64,000 nt of DNA. Origin: Paucibacter sp. DJ2R-2. GTDB taxonomy: Bacteria > Pseudomonadota > Gammaproteobacteria > Burkholderiales > Burkholderiaceae_C. The notes beneath the pieces are model-generated. The model was not told the origin of the DNA, did no database searches, and saw only the letters and a list, made by a program, of their open reading frames with translations. Location of the stretch: the NCBI RefSeq assembly GCF_025717675.1, contig NZ_JAJIRT010000015.1, forward strand, positions 1 through 64,000. Reading direction: 5' to 3'. Made by a program: the position numbers and the translations under genes. Shown here one piece after another: positions 30,340 through 39,056 of this stretch; position 1 is the first letter of the stretch; the number at the start of each line of letters is the position of its first letter.

Positions 30340-30384
30340 CTGTAAGGGCTTACAGCGCAAGCAAGCGGGCTGCGCGGGTATGCT
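30340..30384 (+). promoter_or_regulatory. Lux-box-like site and -10 of the luxR gene
   Basis: CTGTAAGGGCTTACAG (30340-30355) has 7-bp arms CTGTAAG/CTTACAG. A TATGCT hexamer at 30379-30384 would put the transcription start near 30390, so the box centre is about 43 bp upstream, the class II LuxR position where the box replaces the -35. A near-identical palindrome precedes the M14 carboxypeptidase gene. The remaining gap 30158-30339 shows nothing recognisable. Confidence 0.65.
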
Positions 30385-30426
30385 GAAGCGGAGGTACTAC
30401 GGCTACGAGAAAAGCTTGGGGAAGCG

Positions 30427-31140
30427 ATGAAAGCTTGGCAGGAGGAGTTGTTGCAGGTCGCGCAGGACGTGGATTGTGAGCACACGATGCTTCAGCGGCT
30501 CAGTGGCGCTGCGCGAGACTTGGGCTTTGACTACTGCGCCTATGGCATGCGTATTCCGCGGTCCTTCAGCAATCCCAAGACCGTCATGCTCAACAACTAT
30601 CCGGCGGGCTGGCAGGTGCACTATGCCCGCGAGAACTATCTGAAAATCGACCCGACGGTTCATCATTGCCGGCAGAGCAGCCAGTCCTTGGTCTGGAAGG
30701 ATGCAGTGTTTGTCGACGCACTGGCCCTGTGGCGCGATGCCCAGGACCATGGTTTACGGCATGGCTGGGCTCAGTCCAGCCTGGATGCTTTTGGTGTTGG
30801 AGGGATGTTGACCCTGGCTCGGGGCCACGACGCGCTCTCCCAAGCCTGGCTGGAGCAAGAGGAGATCAAGCTGCGTTGGCTGGTCTGCGTGGCACATCAA
30901 AGCCTGTCGCGCTTGATTCGCCGGCGTCATTGCGAAGACGGCGCTGCAGGCCTGAGCGTGCGCGAGCTCGAAGTTCTCAAATGGACGGCCGATGGCAAGA
31001 CCTCCGGAGAGATCGCCTCCATCCTGGCGGTTTCCGAGAACACGATCAACTTTCACGTCAAGAACTCAATCGTCAAGCTTCGAGCCAGCAACAAGACCTC
31101 GGCCGTGGTGCAAGCGGCCTTGTTGGGTTTGCTCAACTGA
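30427..31140 (+). CDS. LuxR-type quorum-sensing transcription regulator
   Basis: 237 residues, the size of LuxR/SolR/TraR proteins. The autoinducer-binding domain (about 15-165) holds W62, Y66, D75, P76, W90 and G123-G126, matching the conserved acyl-homoserine-lactone pocket residues. The GerE helix-turn-helix (about 176-235) has E180, L184 and G190 at the invariant positions (LSVRELEVLKWTADGKT). With all nine canonical residues it should be a true AHL receptor, not a solo degenerate form. It faces the biosynthetic operon, whose first gene is a luxI homologue 27 kb away, and is probably its partner. Confidence 0.93.
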   Translation: MKAWQEELLQVAQDVDCEHTMLQRLSGAARDLGFDYCAYGMRIPRSFSNPKTVMLNNYPAGWQVHYARENYLKIDPTVHHCRQSSQSLVWKDAVFVDALALWRDAQDHGLRHGWAQSSLDAFGVGGMLTLARGHDALSQAWLEQEEIKLRWLVCVAHQSLSRLIRRRHCEDGAAGLSVRELEVLKWTADGKTSGEIASILAVSENTINFHVKNSIVKLRASNKTSAVVQAALLGLLN

Positions 31141-31181
31141 AGCCTTTCGGGGCAAGGCAAGATCACTGCTTGACTGTTGAT

Positions 31182-31219
31182 CCTGGTGAAGCAAGCGCAG
31201 ACGCAGGCGCTTCACCAGG
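31182..31219. terminator. Hairpin between luxR and the end of the biosynthetic operon
   Basis: CCTGGTGAAGC pairs with GCTTCACCAGG (31182-31192 with 31209-31219). It overlaps the stop of the convergent acyl-CoA dehydrogenase gene. There is no T tract, so it is at best a weak or factor-assisted bidirectional terminator. Confidence 0.5.
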
Positions 31220-32960
31220 CGGCTTGCAGCGGCGAGAGTGAGAACAACTGGTGCTGCCCCACGCAATTCATGGCGGCTTGCAGCAGCCTTTGCTCGCGCG
31301 CCTCGCAGGCCGCGATGCCGAGCTCAGGCAGGGTCTGCCTGAGACCCTCGAGCAGCAGATCGCTGCTGACGCCGGTCCTGTCTGTGATCGCAGCGGCCTC
31401 CTGCTCGAAGGACCAAGCCAGGGCCAAGGCGCATGCGGGCCACAGGCGTGCATAGTCCATGGCCAGTTGCTGGGCGGCGCTGCTGTCCACGGGCAAGCGG
31501 TTCACCCAGAAATGCTGTTCGATGTTTGAAAGACATTGCTGCAGCCCTTGGTCCAGGGCCTGCAAAGCGACAGCCACGGCCTCACTGCTCACGCCCTGGG
31601 TGCCGCGGCGCCAGCACAGGTAGGCTTGCATCAGACTGTCCCGCCCCTGGCTGCTCAGACGCAAGGCACTCGATTCAGGCCAACCCTTGGCGGCAGCGCT
31701 CGTGGTCAGCAGTTGGCGCGCCTGATTCATCAGCCTCGCTGCATCGCTCGAGCCTTCAGCCCAGGTCTCCTTCAAGGTTTGTTGCAACTGGCGAAGCTGG
31801 CCGGCGAGCAGGCCCAGATTGACCTGGGTGCTTCCATCGAACAAGCTGACCACTTGCAGATCGCGCACCATCTTTTGAAACATGCCCAGCTCATCCTGGG
31901 AGCGCAGATAGTGCCGCGCCCCGAGTACCTGGGCCAGTTCGCGCGCGATGGCTTCGCAACTGACCGGCAACTGGTACTTGCAGATCGGGGAGAGCACGCT
32001 CAGTTCACCCGGTAGCAGGGCAATCGAACGCGTGGCCGCCTGGGCCAGCAGATCGTTGCACAGCAGCTTGGCATAGCACTGGGCCAGCTTGGCGCGTGCG
32101 ACCGGGATTTGGGCCACTGTCTTGCCATAGAGCTGGCGATGCTGAGCAAAACCTAGGGTCAGGCGCAACAAGGTGTCGGTGGCGCCGAGCGAGAAGCCGG
32201 CGCACAGGATGCGGGAAATCTGCAAGGTCTTGAGCACCGTGCTCAGGGCGGCCTCCGTGCGGGGGAAGGCCGCATCGGCGGCCGCGCAAGGGTAGTCCTG
32301 GAGCCGGAAGCCGCTGATGTCTGCCCCGCGAATTCCATGGGTTTGAATCTTGGCCAGTGAGCGCCAGCCGGAACCCTCCGCGGGCGCACGGGCCAGGCGC
32401 AGCAACACCAGCTCCTTGCGACCGTCCGCATGCTGTTGACAGGCCAGCACCGTCGCCGATGCACCCTTGCTGCCATTGTTGATCAGCCACTTCTCGCCAC
32501 TCAGGCGCAGGTGGATGCCGGCCGGATCAGCCTGCACCTTGAACTCGGTGGACAGAATGTCGCTGCCATGCTCGCGCTCGGTCAGCGCGAGGCAGGCCAG
32601 GCCGCCGGCGCGCAGGCTTTGGGCATGCGCCAGTTGCTGGCTCGGGCTGCCGGCCAGCCAGATGGGAATGGATCCCAGCAGGGTTTGGCCGAAAGCGATG
32701 GCCGTGCTCAGGTCACGGCGCGACAGAATTCGCGACAAGGCCAGGATTCGCTCGGGTTCCTCCAGTTGTCCGTCCAGACTGGCAGGTAGCAGCTGCTCGA
32801 ACATGCCCAGGCGCAGCAGGGTGCTCAGGCGAGCCTGCGGGAAGGCCTCGGCTTCATCCTCGCGCAGCGCCTCAGCAAAACTCAGCAGCGCGTCGGCTTG
32901 GCGCGGGTCACCGAGCTGCTGCTCCCATCGGGAGGCCATTTCGAGGCTTTCAGTTCTCAT
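31212..32960 (-). CDS. Acyl-CoA dehydrogenase-like protein, TamT-like, last gene of the operon
   Basis: 582 residues, about 200 longer than classical acyl-CoA dehydrogenases. The FAD/acyl binding core is seen in LACLALTEREHGSDILSTEF and the W-xx-NNG stretch KWLINNGSKG. A second FAD region follows (QHRQLYGKTVAQIPVARAKLAQ), then LFDGSTQVNLG in place of the usual EGTSEIQ, then a helical C-terminal extension from about residue 400. In the tambjamine YP1 pathway an acyl-CoA dehydrogenase homologue (TamT, from memory) desaturates the carrier-bound fatty acyl chain; this gene is the candidate here. It starts 18 nt after the phosphopantetheinyl transferase stop. Confidence 0.8.
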   Translation of the reverse strand: MRTESLEMASRWEQQLGDPRQADALLSFAEALREDEAEAFPQARLSTLLRLGMFEQLLPASLDGQLEEPERILALSRILSRRDLSTAIAFGQTLLGSIPIWLAGSPSQQLAHAQSLRAGGLACLALTEREHGSDILSTEFKVQADPAGIHLRLSGEKWLINNGSKGASATVLACQQHADGRKELVLLRLARAPAEGSGWRSLAKIQTHGIRGADISGFRLQDYPCAAADAAFPRTEAALSTVLKTLQISRILCAGFSLGATDTLLRLTLGFAQHRQLYGKTVAQIPVARAKLAQCYAKLLCNDLLAQAATRSIALLPGELSVLSPICKYQLPVSCEAIARELAQVLGARHYLRSQDELGMFQKMVRDLQVVSLFDGSTQVNLGLLAGQLRQLQQTLKETWAEGSSDAARLMNQARQLLTTSAAAKGWPESSALRLSSQGRDSLMQAYLCWRRGTQGVSSEAVAVALQALDQGLQQCLSNIEQHFWVNRLPVDSSAAQQLAMDYARLWPACALALAWSFEQEAAAITDRTGVSSDLLLEGLRQTLPELGIAACEAREQRLLQAAMNCVGQHQLFSLSPLQAAW

Positions 32961-32978
32961 GAGGGTCGGTCTTCTCTT

Positions 32979-33704
32979 CTAGGAATGGGTGGACTGCGGC
33001 TGGGCGTGGACCAGGGCGCAGGCCTCGTGTTCATTGGCATGGAGACTGACGTGCCAGCCCATGCCGGCCGGCGCAGGCGGCCATGCGGCCTGCGCGGTCC
33101 AGCGCGGCTGTGCATCTGCGCTCCAGCCCAGCAGTCGCCAGCCCTGCGCCAGCGCCACAAAGCTGCCGCTGCCCTGGCACTTGAAGCGCGCCTCCTTGAG
33201 ACACCAAAGCAGGGTTCGGGCCTGGCGGGCGCTGACCCCCAACTGGGCAACGGTCACGGCCACTTCCTCGGCAGACACCAGCATCTGCAGTGACTGCGCC
33301 TGCACCGCCTCATGGACTTCGGTGTCCAGGCCAAGAGGCGAGTGATCTGCAACCGCCATGGCCCGGCGCCGGCTGTGGCTGATGCTCAGGTACAGCGCGG
33401 AGCCGGGCAGGCATGGCCGCGCCAATGTGTCGCTACCAATCAGCAGCTGGGACGGCGCTGCCAGTTCCCGAGGTAGCAATCGCCTCAGTGCGGACTTGGC
33501 GCACAGCCGGCCGGCGAGCCAGTCGCGTCGGCGTTTGGGCCAGCTGAGGCCGTGCCAGCGCTGCAATTCCAGGGGGTGCAGCTGCAGCGCCAGCCAGTCG
33601 CCATCCGGCTGCGCAGGCATCTGGTCCAGCAGCAGCTGCTGAGTTGGCAGCAGACCCAACGTCGGCCCGGCTTGCGCCAGCGAAGGCTCAGCTTCGGCGC
33701 TCAA
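32979..33704 (-). CDS. Sfp-type 4'-phosphopantetheinyl transferase (PigL-like)
   Basis: 241 residues if begun at TTG 33704, which overlaps the preceding stop by 17 nt and has GGAG seven bases upstream. ATG 33620 (213 residues) is the alternative. It activates carrier proteins by attaching phosphopantetheine. Motifs: LYLSISHSRRRAMAVA, PLGLDTEVHE (the GxD-x-E magnesium site with Thr inserted) and LWCLKEARFKCQG (W-xx-KEA-xx-K). It would serve the three carrier-protein domains of this cluster, as PigL does for PigG and PigH. Confidence 0.88.
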   Translation of the reverse strand: MSAEAEPSLAQAGPTLGLLPTQQLLLDQMPAQPDGDWLALQLHPLELQRWHGLSWPKRRRDWLAGRLCAKSALRRLLPRELAAPSQLLIGSDTLARPCLPGSALYLSISHSRRRAMAVADHSPLGLDTEVHEAVQAQSLQMLVSAEEVAVTVAQLGVSARQARTLLWCLKEARFKCQGSGSFVALAQGWRLLGWSADAQPRWTAQAAWPPAPAGMGWHVSLHANEHEACALVHAQPQSTHS

Positions 33705-34002
33705 AGCCCGGCTCCAGCAGCTGGCCAGCAAACTGATCGCCCAACTCGGCCATCTCGACGAAGCGCGCATGCAAGCCATGGAACAGGGCGCTGCGCGTGT
33801 CGGCCTTGAAGTCCGACAGACTGCTGACTTCGACGATCTCGAAGAAATCCAGACCGTCGCCGCCCGGGCATTCAAAGACTCGGAAGCGCTGCACGCTGGG
33901 CAGATCCTGGCAGGCGGCGTAGTCCACTTCGCGCACCCAGCGCATGAAGGGCTCGCGCTGGTCCGCAGATTTCAAACGGATGCGATCAATCAGGACCGTC
34001 AT
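33688..34002 (-). CDS. Small dimeric alpha/beta-barrel protein (ABM-like; RedY-like candidate)
   Basis: 104 residues. The pattern VLIDRIRLKSADQREPFMRWVREVDYAACQDLPSVQRFRVFE, then FFEIVEVSSLSDFKAD, is that of ferredoxin-like dimeric barrels such as antibiotic biosynthesis monooxygenases and EthD. It starts 2 nt after the stop of the condensing-enzyme gene. The Streptomyces prodiginine cluster carries a small protein of this fold (RedY), reported from memory to act around the final condensation. That role is an analogy; catalytic residues cannot be read from sequence. Confidence 0.7.
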   Translation of the reverse strand: MTVLIDRIRLKSADQREPFMRWVREVDYAACQDLPSVQRFRVFECPGGDGLDFFEIVEVSSLSDFKADTRSALFHGLHARFVEMAELGDQFAGQLLEPGFERRS

Positions 34003-34004
34003 GT

Positions 34005-36773
34005 TCAGCTCCCTGTGTTCTTGCTGTCCAGGCGTTCGATGGCCACCAGTCCGCGCTCGCCGTCGACGGTCAACCAGTCGCCGCTGCGGATGCTCGCGGT
34101 GGCGAACTGGGTGTTCACCACCGAGGGAATACCGAACTCTCGGGCCACGATGGAGCTGTGCGACAGCATCGACCCGATGTCGGTGACCACTGCGCCGGCC
34201 AAGGCGAACAGCGGCGTCCAGGAAGCGTCGGTGAACTGCGTCACGATGATTTCACCGCTTTGCAGTTCGGCGGCCTGCCGGTTGAGATCCAGGATCACAC
34301 GGGCTCGCGCCCGCAGCACGCCGCGCGAGGTGCCCAGCCCGCTCAGGTCGCCCCGGATGGGCGCGAGGGGCGCCGCCGAGCGCTCAGGTGGCCTGCCGAT
34401 GAAGGTCAGCGGCGGCTCGCCTTCACGCAGCCAGGCCTGCTGCCGCCGGCGCCGGGCTTCGATCAAGGCGCTCGGGAAGGCCTGGTCCGCGCTCAAGCGT
34501 CCATCAAGGTAGGCCTGGATCTGTTCGAAGTCCAACCAGGCCATATCGGCCATATCGCGCAAGAGGCCTTGTTCCAGCAAGCGACGGCTCAGCTCGCAGA
34601 CCACGCGACGAACCAGCCAGATCGAAGTGATCATGCTCATGCGGGTTTCTTCACGCAGGCGGCTGCAGGCGCAGTACAGCGTGCTCACCCGCTTGAGCAG
34701 CCATCTGCGAGCCGGCGAGAGTTCGGCCAGCAGTGCCTCGGTGTCCACCTGACGCCGTTGATCGTTGCTCGCCAAACGCTCATCGACGCTGAAGCCCTGG
34801 CGCATGTAAATCTTGATCATTTGGAAGACATAGCTGGGGTCATCCACCCAGCGCGGGTGTGTGAGCTCCATCTCTTCATGCCCGCGCACACCGTTGTTGC
34901 GCATGAACAGCGCGTACTCTTTGCGCAAGAAAGCCTGACCCTGCACATGAGCGGACAGCACATCATGTGCCAGCTCGGCCGGCGTGGCCTCCAGCAAGGC
35001 CGGCAGTTCGGGATAGCTTTGCAGTGCCTGGGTCAGCTGCCACAGCTCGCGCGCCGACTCCACCGTGCGCAGATTCGACATATCGCCCTTGAGCCGGTTC
35101 TGCAAATGCATGCCGCGCCCCGGCAGCCAAGCGCCGCACATCTCTTCCAGGACCCCGTACAAGGTGAAGGCATTGATGTAGAAGGGCAGGTAGCCGATGT
35201 GCATGGCCTTGAAGTAGGCGAGCGCATGCCGCATCTCCTCGCGCAGTTCGCTCATGCTCAGGCGGCTCAGGTCCAACTGCAGCGCCCGCTCGTACTCGCG
35301 GTGGCGGCTGGCCACCATGCGTCGGGCCCGTCGCTTGGCACCCAGCAGCTCCAGCGCGGCTTTTTGCACCCAATAGCCATGGCCGATGGCGCGGCGCCAT
35401 GCCGTGCTGCCCAGACGCAGACCGTAGGGGTTGCGGTAGCCGTCAAGCGTCACCTCCTCGCTGCTGAAGCGGTGCAGGAAAGGCGCTTGGTCTATGCCCA
35501 CTGGGGTCTGCGAGAGCAAGTAGGCGGTGTAGGCCACATTGAGGTAAACATGGCCGCGGTAGTAGCCCATGTAGTGGTCCGGGTCGCCCAGATCCAGCAG
35601 ACCGATGCCGGTACCGCAGGCACGGTGGACCTGGTACTGGTAATGCTTGGCAAAGCTGATGCCCAGGTGGCTCATGCGGCCGGTGAAGATCTCGCCGATG
35701 TCCATGCGGGACCACAGCACCGCATCCGACATCGCGGCATCGCTGCGACCCTGCTGCGGCCCCTCATCGGCTTCCGGCGGCTCCAGCGGCTGCAAGGTCG
35801 TGATGGCCCGGCTTTGCAGCAGCCAGAGCTTGCCACCTTCCTCGCGAGCCCATTCGATGTCCTGCGGATGATCGAGCAAGCGCGAGCAGCGCGTCAGCAG
35901 GGCACCCACCTCTTGGCGGGCAGCCAGATCCAGGGCGGGGCTGTCGGCCAGCTCCTGCGTCAGCGCCTGCAGATGCAGCTGCCCTTGGTCCGGAGACCAG
36001 AGCAAGGCGGTGTGCTTGGACTCGATGTTCTGAGACAGGGTGCGCAGATCCGACAGCGCCAGGGTGTAGCCATCGCTGGGTACGCGCCCCGACACCAGAC
36101 CCTCACCCAGGCCGCGGCAGGCCTCGATGCGCATTTGCTCCAAATGCGGCTGCAGCGGGTCGCGGGCAAATCCCACGCCCGCGCAGCTGTGCGACGTGGC
36201 GGGCACCATGCGCTGAATGACCACGCCCATGCGGGCACCGACCAAGGTCTGGGCGTGCTGGCGACGGTAGGACAGGGCGGCTGTGTTGAACAGAGAGGCC
36301 CAGCAGCTGCGCAGGCGCTGCAAGAGTTCCGGCACGCCCTGCACATACATGAAGCTGCTGTATTGGCCTGCAAAGGAGAGACTCTGTCCATCTTCATCAC
36401 AGGCCGACGAGCGCACGGCCACGGCGCCCGCTCCCAGGCCCTCGTAGGCCAGAGCCAGCTCGCTGATGGCATGGCTGGGGAACTCCCCGGCACGAATTTG
36501 CTCCGCCATCTCCGCCCAGACCGCCGCGTCGCCACTGCCCAGGGCACGGTCCAGGTCCAGACCGTTGTGTTGGGCAAACTCTTCCATGGCGTGGATGGGC
36601 ACGCACAGGCCGTCTGGCACGGGCAGGCCTAAGGTGAACAGGCGGGCCAGTTGCGCTCCCTTGCCGCCCAGACGTTGAGCATTCAGGTGGTGGCAGGTCG
36701 AGAAGCGCCAGGCCCATCGCGCTTCCGGGCTTGAAGTGCGTGGACCGAGATCGATCGGGCTTTCCAGATTCAT
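34005..36773 (-). CDS. PEP-synthase-like condensing enzyme (PigC/RedH/TamQ-like)
   Basis: 922 residues from ATG 36773 with AGGAG upstream. The N-terminal ATP-grasp PPDK/PEP-synthase domain (LGGKGAQLARLFTLGLPVPDG, AVAVRSSACDEDG, SFAGQYSS, EWAREEGGKLWLLQSRA) spans about 25-350. A long unique middle region follows. A C-terminal phosphohistidine domain carries H872 in DIGSMLSHSSIVAREFGIPS. The PEP-binding TIM barrel of true PEP synthase is missing, as in PigC. PigC, RedH and TamQ use ATP to join the bipyrrole aldehyde MBC with a monopyrrole or an enamine. This is the signature enzyme of the pathway and the main reason for the cluster call. Confidence 0.88.
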   Translation of the reverse strand: MNLESPIDLGPRTSSPEARWAWRFSTCHHLNAQRLGGKGAQLARLFTLGLPVPDGLCVPIHAMEEFAQHNGLDLDRALGSGDAAVWAEMAEQIRAGEFPSHAISELALAYEGLGAGAVAVRSSACDEDGQSLSFAGQYSSFMYVQGVPELLQRLRSCWASLFNTAALSYRRQHAQTLVGARMGVVIQRMVPATSHSCAGVGFARDPLQPHLEQMRIEACRGLGEGLVSGRVPSDGYTLALSDLRTLSQNIESKHTALLWSPDQGQLHLQALTQELADSPALDLAARQEVGALLTRCSRLLDHPQDIEWAREEGGKLWLLQSRAITTLQPLEPPEADEGPQQGRSDAAMSDAVLWSRMDIGEIFTGRMSHLGISFAKHYQYQVHRACGTGIGLLDLGDPDHYMGYYRGHVYLNVAYTAYLLSQTPVGIDQAPFLHRFSSEEVTLDGYRNPYGLRLGSTAWRRAIGHGYWVQKAALELLGAKRRARRMVASRHREYERALQLDLSRLSMSELREEMRHALAYFKAMHIGYLPFYINAFTLYGVLEEMCGAWLPGRGMHLQNRLKGDMSNLRTVESARELWQLTQALQSYPELPALLEATPAELAHDVLSAHVQGQAFLRKEYALFMRNNGVRGHEEMELTHPRWVDDPSYVFQMIKIYMRQGFSVDERLASNDQRRQVDTEALLAELSPARRWLLKRVSTLYCACSRLREETRMSMITSIWLVRRVVCELSRRLLEQGLLRDMADMAWLDFEQIQAYLDGRLSADQAFPSALIEARRRRQQAWLREGEPPLTFIGRPPERSAAPLAPIRGDLSGLGTSRGVLRARARVILDLNRQAAELQSGEIIVTQFTDASWTPLFALAGAVVTDIGSMLSHSSIVAREFGIPSVVNTQFATASIRSGDWLTVDGERGLVAIERLDSKNTGS

Positions 36774-36787
36774 GCGGTGTCTCCTCG

Positions 36788-37825
36788 TCAAAGCGTTGGG
36801 TTTGGCCGGCGGGCCAAGAAGCCGTAGTAGCTTTCCCCGGGCAGCAGCTGGCGGTGGGCGATGTCTCGCCAGCCTGTGTCTTGCAGCAGCGTCATCAGTT
36901 GTGCGCGCTCGGGCAGACCGGCGTTGATGTCGGACAGGGTCCACCACAGATGCAGGGCAGCGACGGCCGGGCTGCCACCCTGGCAGCTGCTGGTGATCAG
37001 CACCCGGCCATCGGGTGCCAAGAGCCGGCCCACATGCTCCAGCAGGGCCTGGCGCTCGCTACTCTTGAAGTAGTAGAAGTTGTTGTGCAGGGTGATGAGC
37101 TCGTAGCCCTGACCCGGCGGCGGCGGTGGCAGATCAAAGAGCTGGGCCTGCTGCAAGTCCACCTGGGCCTTCAGGCCTGCGGCATTCAGATGCGCGCGGG
37201 CGCTGTCCACCACATCGGCCTGCATGTCGATGGCCGTGAGCTGCACGCCCGGCCAGCGCTTGAGCATATAGCTCAGGTAATGTCCGGCTCCGCAGCCCAC
37301 TTCCAGCACGCTGCGGGGGCGCTGCTGCGTGAAGGCCCAGTCGATGGCTTCTTCAACAAAGGGCTCCAGAATGCGCGAGGAACGTGCGATCAGGGCGCCA
37401 TCCTGGTCGTCCAAGGTGTAAGGCCGGCCACCACGCAAGCGTGCCGGCGCGCCGAGGATGGCGTCAAAGTGATAACGCGTCACTTCGGCGAACATGGCGG
37501 CCGTCACATCATTGCGTGGCCGGGCCAAGAGCCGTGACAGCTTGCCCTTGAGGTGGTAGCGCCCGCCGCGCAAGGCCAGCTCGCCGACGCCCAGGCCACA
37601 GTCCAACCAGGCCAGCAGGGCGTTGTGGCGTTCCGGGCCGATCCGCAAGGCGTGTGCAATGCTGTGGCTGTCGCGCGGCGACTCTTGCAAGAGCGTCAGT
37701 AAACCTGAAGCATCGGCGGCGCTGGCAAACGCGCTGCGGTACAGGCTTTGGGTCTCCCCTCCGAGGCGCAGGAAAGACAGCACGTTTTTTTCAAAGACGA
37801 GCTTCTTCAGGGTGGCCAGTTTCAT
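36788..37825 (-). CDS. SAM-dependent methyltransferase (PigF-like O-methyltransferase)
   Basis: 345 residues, close to PigF length. An N-terminal helical dimerisation region (about 1-145) precedes the Rossmann domain. SAM motif I is SVLEVGCGAGHYLSYML (about 171-187), motif II QLTAIDMQADVVDSAR, and LITLHNNFYYF is the post-II strand. In the bipyrrole pathway PigF methylates the 4-hydroxyl of HBC to give MBC. It lies 14 nt upstream of the condensing-enzyme gene, fitting this order of reactions. Another methyl acceptor cannot be excluded. Confidence 0.82.
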   Translation of the reverse strand: MKLATLKKLVFEKNVLSFLRLGGETQSLYRSAFASAADASGLLTLLQESPRDSHSIAHALRIGPERHNALLAWLDCGLGVGELALRGGRYHLKGKLSRLLARPRNDVTAAMFAEVTRYHFDAILGAPARLRGGRPYTLDDQDGALIARSSRILEPFVEEAIDWAFTQQRPRSVLEVGCGAGHYLSYMLKRWPGVQLTAIDMQADVVDSARAHLNAAGLKAQVDLQQAQLFDLPPPPPGQGYELITLHNNFYYFKSSERQALLEHVGRLLAPDGRVLITSSCQGGSPAVAALHLWWTLSDINAGLPERAQLMTLLQDTGWRDIAHRQLLPGESYYGFLARRPNPTL

Positions 37826-37840
37826 TCGTGATCCTTGGTC

Positions 37841-39052
37841 TCAGTGATGCATGAGCAGGCTCAGCTGCAGGGCCCGGCCGAGCGTGCGGAACTCGCTGCC
37901 GCGCTCACCGCTGACCGGAAGACTCCAATGGGCGCGCAGCTCCATGGCTTCACGCAGCTGCCATTTCAGGCCCAGCAAGAGCTGACCACTGGCGTCGCTG
38001 CGGTTGTTCAGGCTCAGCAGATCGAGCTGCAACAAGGGGTGGGCTTCCCAGCTCAGCGCGCCGGCAAGGTAGTGCCGGCTCCGGCCGAGCTGGGGCAGAC
38101 CCGGTGTTGCAGGTGCGCTCTGCCGCAGGGCCTCGAGGTTCAACATCCAGCCCGGCCGCAGCCGGTACTGAGCGCCCAGCAGGGCGCGGTGTTGCCAGCG
38201 TGGCGCCGGCTGCGAGCTGTCCCGGTGGCCCAGCAATTCGACGTACCAGTCGCCACCGGCCAGGTCCAAGCGCTGGGCGCCCAGGCCCAGCAGGGTCAGG
38301 CCACTGCGGCGCGCCAGCCAGAGCTGGCCGAGGTCCGAAGCGCGGCTCCAGGCCAGGCCTTGCTGGACATGCCAGCGAAGTCGCCCCTCCGGCGCCGGCG
38401 CCAGGTCGGCACTCGCGCCTGGAGCGGTTTCGCGCCGCACGCTCAGCAGACTCTGGCTGGTCCAGCCTGGGCTCAGTTCCTGATCGAACAGCAAGGCGTC
38501 GACGCCGGGTTTGTAGAGTCGCTCCAGATCCAAGGGCTGAAACGGTGCATGCAGGTCCAGCACCGACCACAAGCGGCCCAGACCGCGGCTGATGGGCTGT
38601 CGGCCCAGGCTGTACTGCCAGCCGGCCTGGCGTGCGCTGAGGTAGGCCCAGTCCAGCTGCAGTCGGCTGGCTCGCTGCGGGCTCAGCCGCGCCCGGGGCG
38701 AGCCCAGCGCTCGCACATCCTCGGCCGGGCGCAGCCAGGCCCAGTCCTCGCGCTGCCGCGCCTGCCAGTGCTCGGCATCCAGATGCAGGGTCCAACGCGG
38801 CTCTGCCGGGCTGCCGGCGCCGTGCTGGGCATGCAGGCGCAGCTGGGCATTGAGCAGATGCTGGCGCGGCGCCGCGCCGCCCTCGGGCTCCGGGCGCAGC
38901 TGCATGGCGCGCAACCAGAGCAGGGCGCCTCGGTCGCCGGTGCTTTCCACGCCGACCGCCGCTTCGCTCGGCATGTCGGGATGCTCGGAGCCCATGAAGG
39001 CATGGCTCAGCCCAGGGGCGAACCAGAGCAGGGCCCAAAGCAGGCGCAGCAT
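37841..39052 (-). CDS. Outer-membrane beta-barrel protein
   Basis: 403 residues from ATG 39052 (39070 is also possible). A signal peptide MLRLLWALLWFAPGLSHA is followed by alternating strands rich in aromatic and Arg residues (WTLHLDAEHWQARQREDWAWL, RLQLDWAYLSARQAGWQYSLGRQPISRG) and a C-terminal strand ending LQLSLLMHH. The LGRQ-xx-xxG-WSVLD pattern resembles alginate-export/porin-like barrels. It starts 4 nt after the ABC ATPase stop, so it probably forms the outer-membrane part of the cluster's export system. Confidence 0.75.
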   Translation of the reverse strand: MLRLLWALLWFAPGLSHAFMGSEHPDMPSEAAVGVESTGDRGALLWLRAMQLRPEPEGGAAPRQHLLNAQLRLHAQHGAGSPAEPRWTLHLDAEHWQARQREDWAWLRPAEDVRALGSPRARLSPQRASRLQLDWAYLSARQAGWQYSLGRQPISRGLGRLWSVLDLHAPFQPLDLERLYKPGVDALLFDQELSPGWTSQSLLSVRRETAPGASADLAPAPEGRLRWHVQQGLAWSRASDLGQLWLARRSGLTLLGLGAQRLDLAGGDWYVELLGHRDSSQPAPRWQHRALLGAQYRLRPGWMLNLEALRQSAPATPGLPQLGRSRHYLAGALSWEAHPLLQLDLLSLNNRSDASGQLLLGLKWQLREAMELRAHWSLPVSGERGSEFRTLGRALQLSLLMHH

Positions 39053-39056
39053 GGCT

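Noticed and set aside
34005-36773. Plain PEP synthase or pyruvate phosphate dikinase
   Set aside because: The PEP-binding TIM barrel is missing and the phosphohistidine domain is at the C-terminus; the neighbours are MBC-pathway genes, so a PigC-type condensing enzyme fits better.
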